NCBI GenBank assembly: GCA_023412915.1
Contig: JAEZRE010000020.1
Location: 62,001 to 126,000 of the forward strand
DNA length: 64,000 bases
Origin: Bacillota bacterium
GTDB taxonomy: Bacteria; Bacillota; Clostridia; Acetivibrionales; DTU013
Reading direction: 5' to 3'
This document shows positions 8,289 through 17,224 of this stretch, piece after piece. The notes beneath the pieces were generated by a model. The model was not told the DNA's origin, searched no databases, and saw nothing but the letters and a program-made list of their open reading frames with translations. Position numbers and translations under genes: made by a program. Within the stretch, counting starts at the first letter, position 1. Each line of letters starts with the position of its first letter.

Positions 8289-9027
8289 AAAGATAGCTGA
8301 TGAAGCAATGTCTGAAATATATGTAACTGAAGAAATGAAGGATAAGGTAATAGCAAAATGTAAAAACAAGAGCAGGATACCTGCCAGGCGGCTGATAGCG
8401 CTTGCTGCGTGCGGTGTTCTCATATTGGGAGCCCTTGAGTTTTCAGGGGGACAAAGGCTTAAGAACCTGCTGGAAAGCCAGCCGAATCAGCAGATGAATA
8501 TATTTTCGGCGACCAACACAGCTCCGGGCGTGGCTTCAGCCCAAGGCCCGAAGGATAACGATGGAGCTGAGAAATCCGGAATTGGAAACGGACAGGGCCC
8601 GGCTGCCGAATGGAAGCCTGCGAATCTTGAAGAAGCGGGAGCCGGTTTCGGTCCAGAGTTCCTGGTACCTGCATATACCCCGGATGACTACAAGCTTGAG
8701 CAGATAAATGCTTCCGGCTCGGATACAAAAAACGCCGTTAAAGTCGTCATTGCTTATATTTCGGGCAGCCGCTCCTTCGCAATAACCGAACAAAAAGAAA
8801 GCGGCGTGGCAAATAATCCTGAGCTTTTCAAGGATTACCGGAAGGTCAAGATAGGCGGAAGCGACGGTTATATAAAAACTGCCGCGCCTGGTGAAGGCTC
8901 AGACTCGGGCACGGCAAATACGGAGATCCATTGGTTCAAAAACGACATCCACTATTCCGTGACAGGCGAGCTGACACAGGAGGATGCACTGATGACGGCG
9001 GAATTGATGCTGCCGCTCAGTAAATAA
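8266..9027 (+). CDS. Membrane-anchored anti-sigma factor with a DUF4367-like C-terminal domain
   Basis: This 253-residue protein has a cytosolic N-terminus (about 1-42), one membrane segment (about 43-60, LIALAACGVLILGAL) and an extracytoplasmic part. A Pro/Ala/Gly-rich stalk (about 75-130) leads to a C-terminal domain resembling the DUF4367 sensor domain of clostridial anti-sigma proteins. It should hold the overlapping ECF sigma factor at the membrane and release it on an envelope signal. No zinc-binding HxxxCxxC anti-sigma motif is evident, so the role rests on topology and on the 23-base overlap with the sigma gene. The ATG at 8275 is an alternative start. Confidence 0.8.
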   Translation: MIGMKDFKKIADEAMSEIYVTEEMKDKVIAKCKNKSRIPARRLIALAACGVLILGALEFSGGQRLKNLLESQPNQQMNIFSATNTAPGVASAQGPKDNDGAEKSGIGNGQGPAAEWKPANLEEAGAGFGPEFLVPAYTPDDYKLEQINASGSDTKNAVKVVIAYISGSRSFAITEQKESGVANNPELFKDYRKVKIGGSDGYIKTAAPGEGSDSGTANTEIHWFKNDIHYSVTGELTQEDALMTAELMLPLSK

Positions 9028-9112
9028 ATGAAGATAGATGGCTTTATGCCAACAAAAAATAAAAACAGAGGCTTCGAGCTTAAATAACTTAAATAAAACA
9101 GGAGGAATAATT

Positions 9113-9838
9113 ATGTCAGGGTCAAGATTTATGAAGGGATTCGTACTCGGATTAGGATTAACCATGTTGTTGTCAACGGCGGCGTTTGCCGAGGAACAGG
9201 CAAACTCCCCGGATATGGCGGTATCGTCATCGGTGATTACAGGCACTGCAAAGGCTGCTCCGGGAATGGTCACTGCGCAGACAGGTTCGGGCGCCGCTCC
9301 GGCATCTATAGCCGCTATGCCTGCAAGTGCGCCGGATTCGGTAAGTGAGGAGATGTATAAAAAACAGAGCGAAATCGATAAATACCTGTTTGATGAGCAC
9401 AAGGATGAAATAGCCGCAAAAGGCATAACCGTGACGCATACGGTTGCCGTAAAGGATTTTGTGGAAGTCGGCATTATGCCTTTCTCCAAAGAAAATGAGG
9501 ATTTCATTTACAAGGCGCTGGGTACGGAAAAGGTGAAGGTGGTTGAGGGAACACAGGCGATAGCTTATGCTGCCGGCTCGGCAAACGGGGAGGAAGGATT
9601 GATGTACGCTACGGGAGCTCCGGTTGATGAAGCGAAGGATGGAGCGGTTCCGACGGATGCCAAGGTAGTATCTGCTCCGGTAGACGCACAGCTCTACACG
9701 GCGACAGCCGTAACTACCTCGAACCAAAACGGGGTGACTCTTTCCCCAACTGCTGTTTCGGCTATCGCGGCCGTTATATTGGTGCTGCTGGCAGGTATAC
9801 TTTACTCGGCTCGCAGGCTAAAAGCAGCAAAACGGTAA
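9113..9838 (+). CDS. Secreted, C-terminally membrane-anchored protein of the sigma operon
   Basis: I do not recognise a family. The 241-residue product has a typical signal peptide (residues 1-26, ending AAFAEE), an Ala/Ser/Val-rich extracellular segment, a more structured acidic region at about 75-140, and a C-terminal membrane helix followed by a short basic tail (RRLKAAKR), so it is exposed outside with its C-terminus inside. The ATG at 9113 has AGGAGG upstream; an upstream in-frame extension to 9038 lacks a ribosome site and would hide the signal peptide. It lies 85 bases after the anti-sigma gene and is probably in the same operon, perhaps as a regulon target (inference). Confidence 0.75.
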   Translation: MSGSRFMKGFVLGLGLTMLLSTAAFAEEQANSPDMAVSSSVITGTAKAAPGMVTAQTGSGAAPASIAAMPASAPDSVSEEMYKKQSEIDKYLFDEHKDEIAAKGITVTHTVAVKDFVEVGIMPFSKENEDFIYKALGTEKVKVVEGTQAIAYAAGSANGEEGLMYATGAPVDEAKDGAVPTDAKVVSAPVDAQLYTATAVTTSNQNGVTLSPTAVSAIAAVILVLLAGILYSARRLKAAKR

Positions 9839-10140
9839 AGCGGAAGAATCCTGGAACAATAAAGCAATCATAGAACTAACTAAATATGGGTAAAGATAGA
9901 TAAGTAAGATAGAGATAGAGAAATTACTGATAAGATAAGAAACTCTGCCTGGTAAAAGAATGGGCCGCAAAATGTTTGCGGCCCATTTTATATCACTGGC
10001 ATTCAGGCGCCGGACGAACGACGCCGGGGGAATTCAGAAGCAGGTCGGCGGTTTGAGTTCCGTATTTTTTTCGCCTTCATGGATATATTAATTTTTATAA
10101 ATCAATTTTTACTTCGGTTTACGGAAAGGGCAACTGTAAA
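9839..10140 (+). other. Intergenic stretch with a terminator and a GATA-rich segment
   Basis: A purine-rich segment at about 9875-9945 repeats GATA-like words. The terminator at 9961-9990 follows. From 10000 to 10140 I see only an AT-rich lead-in to the small gene at 10141. Confidence 0.6.
9961..9990 (+). terminator. Intrinsic terminator of the sigma operon
   Basis: TGGGCCGCAAA and TTTGCGGCCCA form an 11-base perfect inverted repeat with a three-base centre, followed by TTTTA. Confidence 0.9.
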
Positions 10141-10263
10141 ATGGGAAAGAACAAAAACAAAGGCGTGAATTCGGATCCTGCGAAGGAAAAAACACAGGAA
10201 CTCGAGCAGACAGGAAGAATATCAAAGGGTTATCAAAAGAACAATCCGAAAAAATCCAAATAA
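10141..10263 (+). CDS. Small basic Lys/Asn-rich protein, possibly a small acid-soluble spore protein
   Basis: A 40-residue open frame (starting MGKNKNKGVN, ending NPKKSK) is preceded by AAAGGG at a usable distance and followed directly by a strong terminator. It is rich in Lys, Asn and Gln with no hydrophobic stretch. Minor small acid-soluble spore proteins have this size and composition, but I see no diagnostic motif, so the role is a guess; the gene itself is well supported by context. Confidence 0.55.
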   Translation: MGKNKNKGVNSDPAKEKTQELEQTGRISKGYQKNNPKKSK

Positions 10264-10288
10264 GCCTTCAAAAGGCTTATTTTTTTGA
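10258..10288 (+). terminator. Intrinsic terminator after the small basic gene
   Basis: AATAAGCCTT and AAGGCTTATT form a hairpin followed by TTTTT; the stem overlaps the stop codon of the 40-residue gene. Confidence 0.85.
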
Positions 10289-10350
10289 AGATGAAGAAAA
10301 ATGCACGCAGGGTACGTATATATTATTAAAAAATAACGGAGGTTTATGAT

Positions 10351-10671
10351 ATGATAATTACAACAACACCGTCAGTTGAAGGCAGAAGGATTAAGGAATA
10401 CAGAGGTATTGTTTTCGGCGAAGTAGTATCGGGAGTTGACTTCGTAAAGGATTTCGCCGCAGGACTCACCAATTTCTTCGGAGGCAGGTCGGGTTCCTAT
10501 GAGGGCGAATTGGTGGAGGCCCGGGACAACGCCGTAATGGAAATGGTCAGAAGGGCAGAACAGCTCGGAGCGAACGCCGTCGTCGGAGTGGATATGGATT
10601 ACGAGGTGCTCGGGCAGGGCGGGAACATGCTGATGGTAACTGCGTCAGGAACAGCGGTAGTGTTGGAATAA
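10351..10671 (+). CDS. YbjQ/UPF0145 family protein
   Basis: The 106-residue protein matches the UPF0145 (YbjQ) family across its length: N-terminal ITTTPSVEGRRIKEYRG, the central segment with REND-like charged residues, AEQLGANAVVGVDMDYE, and a C-terminal beta strand. Family members are small soluble oligomeric proteins of uncertain function, often linked to metal or envelope stress. It sits 20 bases before the PAP2 phosphatase gene and may be co-transcribed with it and with the LysR gene. The start has a GGAGG site. Confidence 0.9.
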   Translation: MIITTTPSVEGRRIKEYRGIVFGEVVSGVDFVKDFAAGLTNFFGGRSGSYEGELVEARDNAVMEMVRRAEQLGANAVVGVDMDYEVLGQGGNMLMVTASGTAVVLE

Positions 10672-10691
10672 ACATAATACGAAGGAACAGT

Positions 10692-11291
10692 ATGAATTGG
10701 GATTTATTAAAAGCCTTTGATGAAGCCGTCTACAAATTTCTCACGGGGTTTATGTCCGAGGGCTTGACGGGCTTTATGAAGCTTATGACCTTTATTGGTT
10801 CGGGATGGACTATTACAACGCTCGCCGTTGCCATCCCGTTTTTTGTTTTTATTCTTAAAAAGAAAAAATATTACAGGGCTGCTCTTTTAATACCTCTGAA
10901 TATTGCCGTCGGCTCACTGCTTAACGAGCTTCTCAAACAGCTGTTCCACAGGGCGCGTCCCGATATTTTGAGGCTTGTCGAAGTCACCGGCTACAGCTTT
11001 CCGAGTGGCCACTCAATGAATTCCATAATATTTTGCGGTTTTCTTATTCATCTTATTTTGAGATTCATGCGTTCCCGATTCAAGTACCCGGCTGCCGTCG
11101 GCACTGGCTTTCTGATATTGCTGATAGGCACAAGCAGGGTCTATCTAGGCGTGCATTATGCAAGCGACGTCATTGCCGGCTTTATTACAGGAGCAGCATG
11201 GTTGGCTTTCTTTATAAATATCTCCGGGAAGTTTATGATGGAACCGGATAAAGGTTCAAAAAATAACCTGCGATCAGGGAGAAAAATGTAA
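10692..11291 (+). CDS. PAP2-family membrane phosphatase
   Basis: This 199-residue integral membrane protein has the three PAP2 phosphatase signatures: KQLFHRARP (KX6RP), FPSGHS (PSGH) and SRVYLGVHYASD (SRX5HX3D). About five to six membrane helices surround them. Bacterial relatives dephosphorylate undecaprenyl diphosphate or phosphatidylglycerophosphate at the outer face of the membrane; the substrate here is not decided by sequence. Its stop codon overlaps the ATG of the LysR gene (TAATG), so the two are translationally coupled. Confidence 0.9.
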   Translation: MNWDLLKAFDEAVYKFLTGFMSEGLTGFMKLMTFIGSGWTITTLAVAIPFFVFILKKKKYYRAALLIPLNIAVGSLLNELLKQLFHRARPDILRLVEVTGYSFPSGHSMNSIIFCGFLIHLILRFMRSRFKYPAAVGTGFLILLIGTSRVYLGVHYASDVIAGFITGAAWLAFFINISGKFMMEPDKGSKNNLRSGRKM

Positions 11292-12199
11292 TGATCAACC
11301 TCGAGTATTATCGCGTCTTTTATTACGTTGCAAAGCTAGGCAGCATAACTATGGCGGCAGAGGAGCTCTTTATATCGCAGCCGGCGGTGAGCCAGGCTGT
11401 CAGGCACCTCGAGGATACTCTCGGGGGCAGTCTGTTCCTGAGGACTCCGAAGGGCGTCAGGCTTACCCCGGAGGGAGAGGTGCTTTATTCGTATGTTTCT
11501 CGCGGCTATGAGTACCTGATGCAGGCCGAGAGCAAATACAGGGAGCTGTTGAATCTGGAAGATGGCGAGGTAAGGATAGGGGCAAGCGACATGACGCTTC
11601 AATTCTATCTGTTGCCGCAGCTTGAACGCTTCCACAAGGCATATCCGAAAATAAGAATACAGGTCACAAATGCTTCGACACCTGATACACTGGAACATCT
11701 GCGCAGCGGACGGATAGACTTCGGAGCTGTAAGCTCACCCGTGACCGCTGAAAAAGGGCTAAAGCTCATCCCGGTATGCGGTATCAGGGATATTTTCATG
11801 GCAAACGACCGGTTTGCCGGGCTGAAGGGCAGGACTGTGGAACCGTCGGAGCTTTTGGAGCATCCTATTATATGCCTTGAACGCAATACGAGCACAAGAA
11901 GGCATGTGGACGCGCATTTCAGCGCCCTCGGAATATCGCTCGGCACTGAATTCGAACTCGCGACGAGCGAGCTCATTGTGCAGTTTGCATTGAGGGGACT
12001 GGGAGTAGGCTGCGTCGTGGGCAATTTCGCAGAAAAGCATATCGCGTCGGGTGAATTGTTTGAAATCATGTTGAGTAAACCGGTTCCTGAAAGAAGCATC
12101 TGCGTGGCGTATTATGAAGAGGCTCCGATGTCGCCTGCAGGCAGGAAGCTGTTGGCAGCACTGATCGGGGGGAATCCCGGGAAAGTCGGAAAGCCCTGA
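11291..12199 (+). CDS. LysR-family transcriptional regulator
   Basis: The 302-residue protein has an N-terminal winged helix (about 1-60, SITMAAEELFISQPAVSQAV) and a periplasmic-binding-protein-like effector domain (about 90-295). This is standard LysR organisation and length. The closest pattern is the CysL/CbbR-like group, but the ligand is unknown. It overlaps the PAP2 gene by one base, which is unusual because LysR genes are more often divergent from their targets. The end of the gene is part of a 70-base duplication (12170-12270). Confidence 0.9.
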   Translation: MINLEYYRVFYYVAKLGSITMAAEELFISQPAVSQAVRHLEDTLGGSLFLRTPKGVRLTPEGEVLYSYVSRGYEYLMQAESKYRELLNLEDGEVRIGASDMTLQFYLLPQLERFHKAYPKIRIQVTNASTPDTLEHLRSGRIDFGAVSSPVTAEKGLKLIPVCGIRDIFMANDRFAGLKGRTVEPSELLEHPIICLERNTSTRRHVDAHFSALGISLGTEFELATSELIVQFALRGLGVGCVVGNFAEKHIASGELFEIMLSKPVPERSICVAYYEEAPMSPAGRKLLAALIGGNPGKVGKP

Positions 12200-12268
12200 T
12201 CGGGGAGATGCACTTAAAAGTTAGGAAGTCCCGATCAGGAGAAACCCGGGAAAGTCGGAAAGCCTGAA
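12176..12268 (+). repeat. Direct duplication and inverted repeat at the 3' end of the LysR gene
   Basis: CCCGGGAAAGTCGGAAAGCC occurs at 12176 and again at 12246, so a segment of about 70 bases has been partly duplicated across the stop codon. CCTGATCGGG (12196-12205) and CCCGATCAGG (12230-12239) form a perfect 10-base inverted repeat in it. No T run follows, so it is not a good terminator. The rest of the gap to purA holds a small hairpin (GGCATAAG/CTTATGCC, 12350-12370). Confidence 0.7.
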
Positions 12269-12481
12269 GAGGCATGAGAACCGGGAATAACGGGAAACTG
12301 GAGAAAGCTGAAAATGAAGCGTGGACAGTCACCCGGCGAGCACTATAACGGCATAAGCGCAACTTATGCCCTTAATAACGAATATCAATTATACTTATAC
12401 AACCTCCTGTGATACTATCAAGACATGATCGGGGCAGGAAAGCGGTCTGCCTGATAAATAAGCATCACGGGAGGTTTTTAT

Positions 12482-13768
12482 ATGGTCAGGGCTATAGTTG
12501 GAGGTAACTGGGGCGACGAAGGAAAAGGAAAGATGACCGATTTGCTGGCGGGACGGTCCGACATGGTCGTCCGCTATCAGGGCGGAGCAAACGCAGGCCA
12601 TACTATAATAAACGAGTACGGCAAATTCGCGCTTCACCTGCTTCCGTCAGGAGTATTCACAAAGGGCGTTACAAATGTCATTGGGCAGGGAGTGGCGCTC
12701 GGCCTGAAGAAGTTTTTTGACGAACTGGACCAATTACTGAAGAGAGGTGTGCCGGCACCCGAAATTAAAATATCCGACAGGGCTCAGCTGATCATGCCTT
12801 ACCATATACTGTTCGACAATCTGGAGGAAGAACGTCTCGGCGGCCTCGGCTTCGGTTCCACAAAAACCGGGATTGCGCCTTTTTATTCCGACAAGTATTT
12901 AAAAACGGGCATACAGGTAGCCGATCTGTTCGATGAGGCACTGCTGACGGAAAAGGTACGATCATACTGCAGTGTAAAGAATCGGCTGCTTGAAGCTCTG
13001 TACAATGCCCCGCCGATCGACGAAAAATCCATTACCGATATGCTGCTCGGCTATCGAAAACGCATAATGCCGATGGTCTGCGACGTTGCGCAGCTTTTGA
13101 ACAAGGCGGCAGGGAAGGGCGCCGAAATACTTCTGGAAGGCCAGCTCGGTGCGCTGAAGGACCCGGATAACGGCATATACCCTTTCACCACCTCTTCGTC
13201 GCCTCTGGCAGGCTTTGCCTCGGTCGGAGCCGGCATACCTCCGCACGCCATCAAAGAGGTCATCACGGTTGTAAAGGCGTATTCATCCTGCGTGGGGGCA
13301 GGGGCGTTCGTTACGGAGCTGTTCGGAGAGGAGGCGGATACTTTGCGGAATCTGGGCGGAGATTGCGGCGAATATGGGGCTACGACCGGCAGACCCCGCA
13401 GGATGGGGTGGTTCGACGCTGTTGCAACAAAATATGGCTGTATGCTTCAGGGCACTACAGAGGTTGCAGTGACACTGATCGACGTATTGGGATATCTGGA
13501 TCAGATACCGGTTTGTACGGCTTATTCGATAGACGGAGCTGAAACAGGGGATTTTCCCGTTACGCCGCTTTTGAACAGGGCGAAGCCTGTCTATACGGTG
13601 CTGGACGGATGGAAAAGCGATATCAGAGGCGTGAGACGGTATGAGGAACTGCCTGCGAATGCCCTTAACTATATAAGGTTCATTGAGGAATACATCGGCT
13701 ATCCGGTCAGGTATATATCCACCGGACCTGGAAGAAATGATATTATCGAACGAGGCCCTTCCATATAA
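12482..13768 (+). CDS. purA: Adenylosuccinate synthase
   Basis: The 428-residue enzyme opens with GNWGDEGKGK (P-loop-like GTP site, catalytic Asp) and has GGANAGHTI with the catalytic His, STKTGIAP, and a C-terminal GPGR segment. It catalyses GTP-dependent formation of adenylosuccinate from IMP and aspartate, the committed step to AMP. Length matches the family. The start has a GGGAGG site. The gene stands alone in this window, after a 280-base gap and before a secreted-protein gene. Confidence 0.97.
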   Translation: MVRAIVGGNWGDEGKGKMTDLLAGRSDMVVRYQGGANAGHTIINEYGKFALHLLPSGVFTKGVTNVIGQGVALGLKKFFDELDQLLKRGVPAPEIKISDRAQLIMPYHILFDNLEEERLGGLGFGSTKTGIAPFYSDKYLKTGIQVADLFDEALLTEKVRSYCSVKNRLLEALYNAPPIDEKSITDMLLGYRKRIMPMVCDVAQLLNKAAGKGAEILLEGQLGALKDPDNGIYPFTTSSSPLAGFASVGAGIPPHAIKEVITVVKAYSSCVGAGAFVTELFGEEADTLRNLGGDCGEYGATTGRPRRMGWFDAVATKYGCMLQGTTEVAVTLIDVLGYLDQIPVCTAYSIDGAETGDFPVTPLLNRAKPVYTVLDGWKSDIRGVRRYEELPANALNYIRFIEEYIGYPVRYISTGPGRNDIIERGPSI

Positions 13769-13847
13769 AACCAAAAAGTAATATAATGTGACTTGTTATG
13801 TTGCTTATAATTACAGGCAAGGGGGTATATGGACGTTGTGCAGTAGA

Positions 13848-14942
13848 ATGGGTTTACTCAAAAGAATCGTGTATTTGGTCGTTATTATCTGCTTTGCTAT
13901 TTCACTGCTTTCATTCTCATATGCTGAAACAGCAGGTACCGAAGCTGAGATAACCGTAACTTTGAACAGTCATCCTCTATACTTTGATGTTCCGCCGGTC
14001 TTGATAGATGGCAGGGTGTTGCTGCCGTTGAGGACGATATTCGAACAACTGGGCGCTTCAGTTGAATGGGATGGAGCCGAAAAGAAGGCTACCGCCACCA
14101 GAGATGGCATTGTCGTTGAACTATGGATAGGTAACAAGACAGCGAAGGTGAATGGTAAAGACATAGAACTGGATGTGCCGGGAATGCTGGTGGACGGCAG
14201 GACTATGGCACCGGCAAGGTTTGTAGCCGAGAGCTTCGGCGCCAAGGTTGAATGGTTGCCGGAAAGCAGGAGGGTCGTCATTACTTACGTGAGGCCCGAC
14301 TATTATATTGATTACAGCCATCCCGAAAAATACCTTGACGCAAGAGGACAATCCGGCATTCCCGAGGCATTGTTCAAAGAAATAGACAGTCAGTTGAGTA
14401 TAAAGACTAAAGAGCTTTCGGACATCAAGAAAATATTCGACTGGAAAAGGGCGAATTTCAGATCTGTAGCTGCGGGCGGCAGGTATATCGGAAAAACCAC
14501 CGCCCAAAGAATAATAGAGGGTAAGGAGCTGACCGGCTGCCACGACGACGCGCTGATTATGTCAGCCGTTTTGAGGAGATACGGGTTCCCTGCTGTAATG
14601 GTCGATACTACAGGCATACAATTCTCGCTTGACTACCCCGAGAAAACAAATATGTTCCTTGGACATGTATTCGTGGAAGTTTACCTGTACGGTAAATGGA
14701 TATTGGTAGATACAAGTTCTGGTGAATACATACTGGATTATGACGTAAATAACCTTGTCATACCAATCACAAAACCGGGAGAGAGCAAAGGATATTATGC
14801 GATGCTGAAGGGTATCGATCCCGGGAGTTATGGCATAAGAAGCCTGGACGATTTGACAGACAAGCAGAAGGAGTACTCAAAAAAACTGAAAGAGGAGCCT
14901 TCTCTGATCAAAACTCCCAATTACAAGATAGAAAGATTCTGA
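13848..14942 (+). CDS. Secreted protein with copper-amine-oxidase N-like domain and transglutaminase-like domain
   Basis: From the ATG at 13848 the 364-residue product has a signal peptide (about 1-25, ending SYAET), a copper-amine-oxidase N-terminal-like domain at about 30-130 (VLIDGRVLLPLRTIFEQLGA, then MLVDGRTMAPARFVAESFGA) common in clostridial surface proteins, and a transglutaminase-like domain at about 150-330. In that domain Cys (in TGCHDD, near 230), His (GHVFVEVY) and Asp (ILVDTS) form a plausible catalytic triad. It probably acts on wall or surface proteins as a protease or cross-linker. A TTG at 13836 lies at a better distance from AAGGGGG and could be the true start. Confidence 0.82.
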   Translation: MGLLKRIVYLVVIICFAISLLSFSYAETAGTEAEITVTLNSHPLYFDVPPVLIDGRVLLPLRTIFEQLGASVEWDGAEKKATATRDGIVVELWIGNKTAKVNGKDIELDVPGMLVDGRTMAPARFVAESFGAKVEWLPESRRVVITYVRPDYYIDYSHPEKYLDARGQSGIPEALFKEIDSQLSIKTKELSDIKKIFDWKRANFRSVAAGGRYIGKTTAQRIIEGKELTGCHDDALIMSAVLRRYGFPAVMVDTTGIQFSLDYPEKTNMFLGHVFVEVYLYGKWILVDTSSGEYILDYDVNNLVIPITKPGESKGYYAMLKGIDPGSYGIRSLDDLTDKQKEYSKKLKEEPSLIKTPNYKIERF

Positions 14943-14984
14943 TTTGTGGTTCTTGCTTTCAAGAAGGTATCATGACTATAAAAA

Positions 14985-15015
14985 CAGGAACCTGGCGCTG
15001 CCAGGTTCCTGTTTC
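14985..15015. terminator. Hairpin terminator between convergent genes
   Basis: CAGGAACCTGG (14985-14995) and CCAGGTTCCTG (15001-15011) pair perfectly around CGCTG, with T-rich flanks on the plus strand and A-rich sequence before it, so it may serve both converging genes. Confidence 0.85.
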
Positions 15016-15029
15016 ATGCATAGATAATT

Positions 15030-17117
15030 TTACTTTACAAGTGTTATGCTCATTACGAGTGAGGCAAACACTATTGAAACCATTGAAAGGAGCTTGATTA
15101 GGATGTTGATGGATGGCCCGGACGTATCCTTGAAGGGATCGCCGACAGTGTCGCCGACTACTGCGGCCTTGTGGGCATCCGAACCTTTTCCGCCGTGGTT
15201 CCCTGCTTCGATGTACTTCTTTGCATTATCCCATGCGCCGCCGGAGTTAGCCATCATGATGGCTAGGATGAATCCGGTAACGGTTGCGCCGGCAAGCATT
15301 CCCGCAACGCCGTTGACACCCAGCAGGAAGCCTACTCCGATTGGGAATATGATTGCCAGAAGAGCGGGAAGTACCATTTCCCTCTGAGCGCCTTTTGTAC
15401 AGATGTCGACACATTTTGCGTAATCTGCCGGTGCCTTGCCTTCCATCAATCCTACGATTTCTCTGAACTGTCTTCTTACTTCAACGACAATATTCTGTGC
15501 TGCTCTGCCGACAGCCTGCATCGTTAGTGCCGCAAACAGGAACGGAAGCATTCCTCCTATGAACAATCCGACCAATACAGGCGGATTGGTAAGCGTAAGA
15601 TCGAAAGTAAATTTAGGATTTATCAGCTTGATCTGATCTGTGTATGCAGCAATGAGCGCGAGTGCGGTCAAGGCTGCGGAACCGATGGCAAAACCCTTAC
15701 CGGTAGCCGCTGTGGTGTTTCCGAGAGAGTCGAGCGCGTCAGTGCGTTCTCTCACTTCAGGATCCTGATGTGACATTTCCGCGATACCGCCGGCGTTGTC
15801 GGCAACTGGTCCGTATGCGTCGGTTGCAAGGGTGATGCCCAGTGTGCTGAGCATGCCGACGGCTGATATACCCACGCCGTAAAGGCCAAGATTAAAGTTG
15901 GCTGCCCCGCCCGCAAGGTAGAAGCTGGCAAGAACTGCTCCGCCTACGATGAGCACCGGTACGAGCGTCGATAGCATTCCCAGTGAGATACCGCCTATAA
16001 TAATAGTGGCCGGACCTGTAAGGGAAGTCTTCGATAGGTTTTGAGTAGGTTTATAAGTGTCCGAAGTAAAATACTCAGTAAAGAAGCCTATAAGGTTGCC
16101 CGCGATGAGGCCGCTAGCGATCGCCCAGAAAATACCCAGGTTCTCGGGGAAAATTGCACGTACCAGGAAGAACGCCGCTATCAGAATTATTACCGAGCTT
16201 CCGTATACGCCGCGTCTCAAGGCAGCGAGCAAAACCTTCTGCTCGGCTTTTTCACCGGAACGGACAAGGAATGTTCCTATTATGGATGCCAAAACACCGA
16301 TTGCCGCCATTACCAGCGGAATGGTAACGCCCTTTACACCGAGGCCTGCCGCTACGGCCAGAGCACTCGTTGACACTATGGAACCAACGTATGATTCATA
16401 CAGATCGGCACCCATACCGGCCACGTCGCCGACATTATCGCCAACATTGTCAGCTATGACGGCCGGGTTTCTCGGATCGTCCTCGGGTATACCGGCTTCT
16501 ACCTTGCCGACAAGATCAGCTCCGACATCGGCAGCCTTGGTGAAGATGCCGCCGCCTACACGTGCGAACAGCGCCATGGAGCTCGCGCCCATTCCGAATG
16601 TAAGCATTGCGCTTGTTACGAGCTGTATTTTCAGCTCTGGAGCCTCAGCTCTATAAAACCAATCCAGGAAAAAATACCATATGCTTAGGTCGAGAAGGCC
16701 TAGTCCGACAACGATCAGGCCCATAACGGCGCCGCTTGAGAAAGCAACTCTAAGACCGCCGTTCAAACTGCCCTTGGCAGCATTGGTTGTTCTCGCGTTA
16801 GCATTTGTCGCTATTTTCATACCCAGAAAACCGGATAAGCCGGAAAAGAAACCGCCCGTCAAGAAGGCTACCGGCGTGAATGGCGGCAGGAATTTAAGTA
16901 CCGCCAACACTGCAAGAACTATGACCATTGCTGCGAAAAATAATGCTACGCCTGTGTACTGCCTTTTCAGGTATGCACCGGCGCCAATACGAATAGAGGC
17001 TGCGATTCGCTTCATGTCGTCTGTACCTTCACTCTTCTTGAGCACGCTGTATGCCAGATATCCGGCAAAGCATAGCGCAAGTATCGAGCCGACAGGAGCG
17101 AGTAGAATAAGATTCAT
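15030..17117 (-). CDS. hppA: Membrane-bound ion-translocating pyrophosphatase, K+-dependent type
   Basis: The 695-residue protein has about 16 membrane helices and the hallmark acidic motifs: DVGADLVGKVE followed by EDDPRNPAVIADNVGDNVGD, and near the C-terminus GGAWDNAKK and VVGDTVGDPFKDTSGP. It hydrolyses cytosolic pyrophosphate and pumps Na+ and/or H+ out. The GNTTAATGKG segment has Ala where K+-independent enzymes carry Lys, so this is the K+-dependent class, many members of which pump Na+. A GGGGGAG site precedes the ATG. Such pumps save energy in anaerobes. It is monocistronic and converges on the upstream secreted-protein gene. Confidence 0.96.
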   Translation of the reverse strand: MNLILLAPVGSILALCFAGYLAYSVLKKSEGTDDMKRIAASIRIGAGAYLKRQYTGVALFFAAMVIVLAVLAVLKFLPPFTPVAFLTGGFFSGLSGFLGMKIATNANARTTNAAKGSLNGGLRVAFSSGAVMGLIVVGLGLLDLSIWYFFLDWFYRAEAPELKIQLVTSAMLTFGMGASSMALFARVGGGIFTKAADVGADLVGKVEAGIPEDDPRNPAVIADNVGDNVGDVAGMGADLYESYVGSIVSTSALAVAAGLGVKGVTIPLVMAAIGVLASIIGTFLVRSGEKAEQKVLLAALRRGVYGSSVIILIAAFFLVRAIFPENLGIFWAIASGLIAGNLIGFFTEYFTSDTYKPTQNLSKTSLTGPATIIIGGISLGMLSTLVPVLIVGGAVLASFYLAGGAANFNLGLYGVGISAVGMLSTLGITLATDAYGPVADNAGGIAEMSHQDPEVRERTDALDSLGNTTAATGKGFAIGSAALTALALIAAYTDQIKLINPKFTFDLTLTNPPVLVGLFIGGMLPFLFAALTMQAVGRAAQNIVVEVRRQFREIVGLMEGKAPADYAKCVDICTKGAQREMVLPALLAIIFPIGVGFLLGVNGVAGMLAGATVTGFILAIMMANSGGAWDNAKKYIEAGNHGGKGSDAHKAAVVGDTVGDPFKDTSGPSINILIKLLSMVSIVFASLVMSITLVK

Positions 17118-17224
17118 AAAATAACTCCCCCTTGAAATGACTAATTACTCAAAATCATATCGCTATTTCGCAAAATTATCAAGACGTCTGTCCATAAAAT
17201 ATTTGGGTATTTTGCAAAAAATGA

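Noticed and set aside
16057..16656. 199-codon plus-strand frame inside hppA
   Set aside because: It is antisense to a highly conserved part of hppA and has no ribosome site or recognisable domain.
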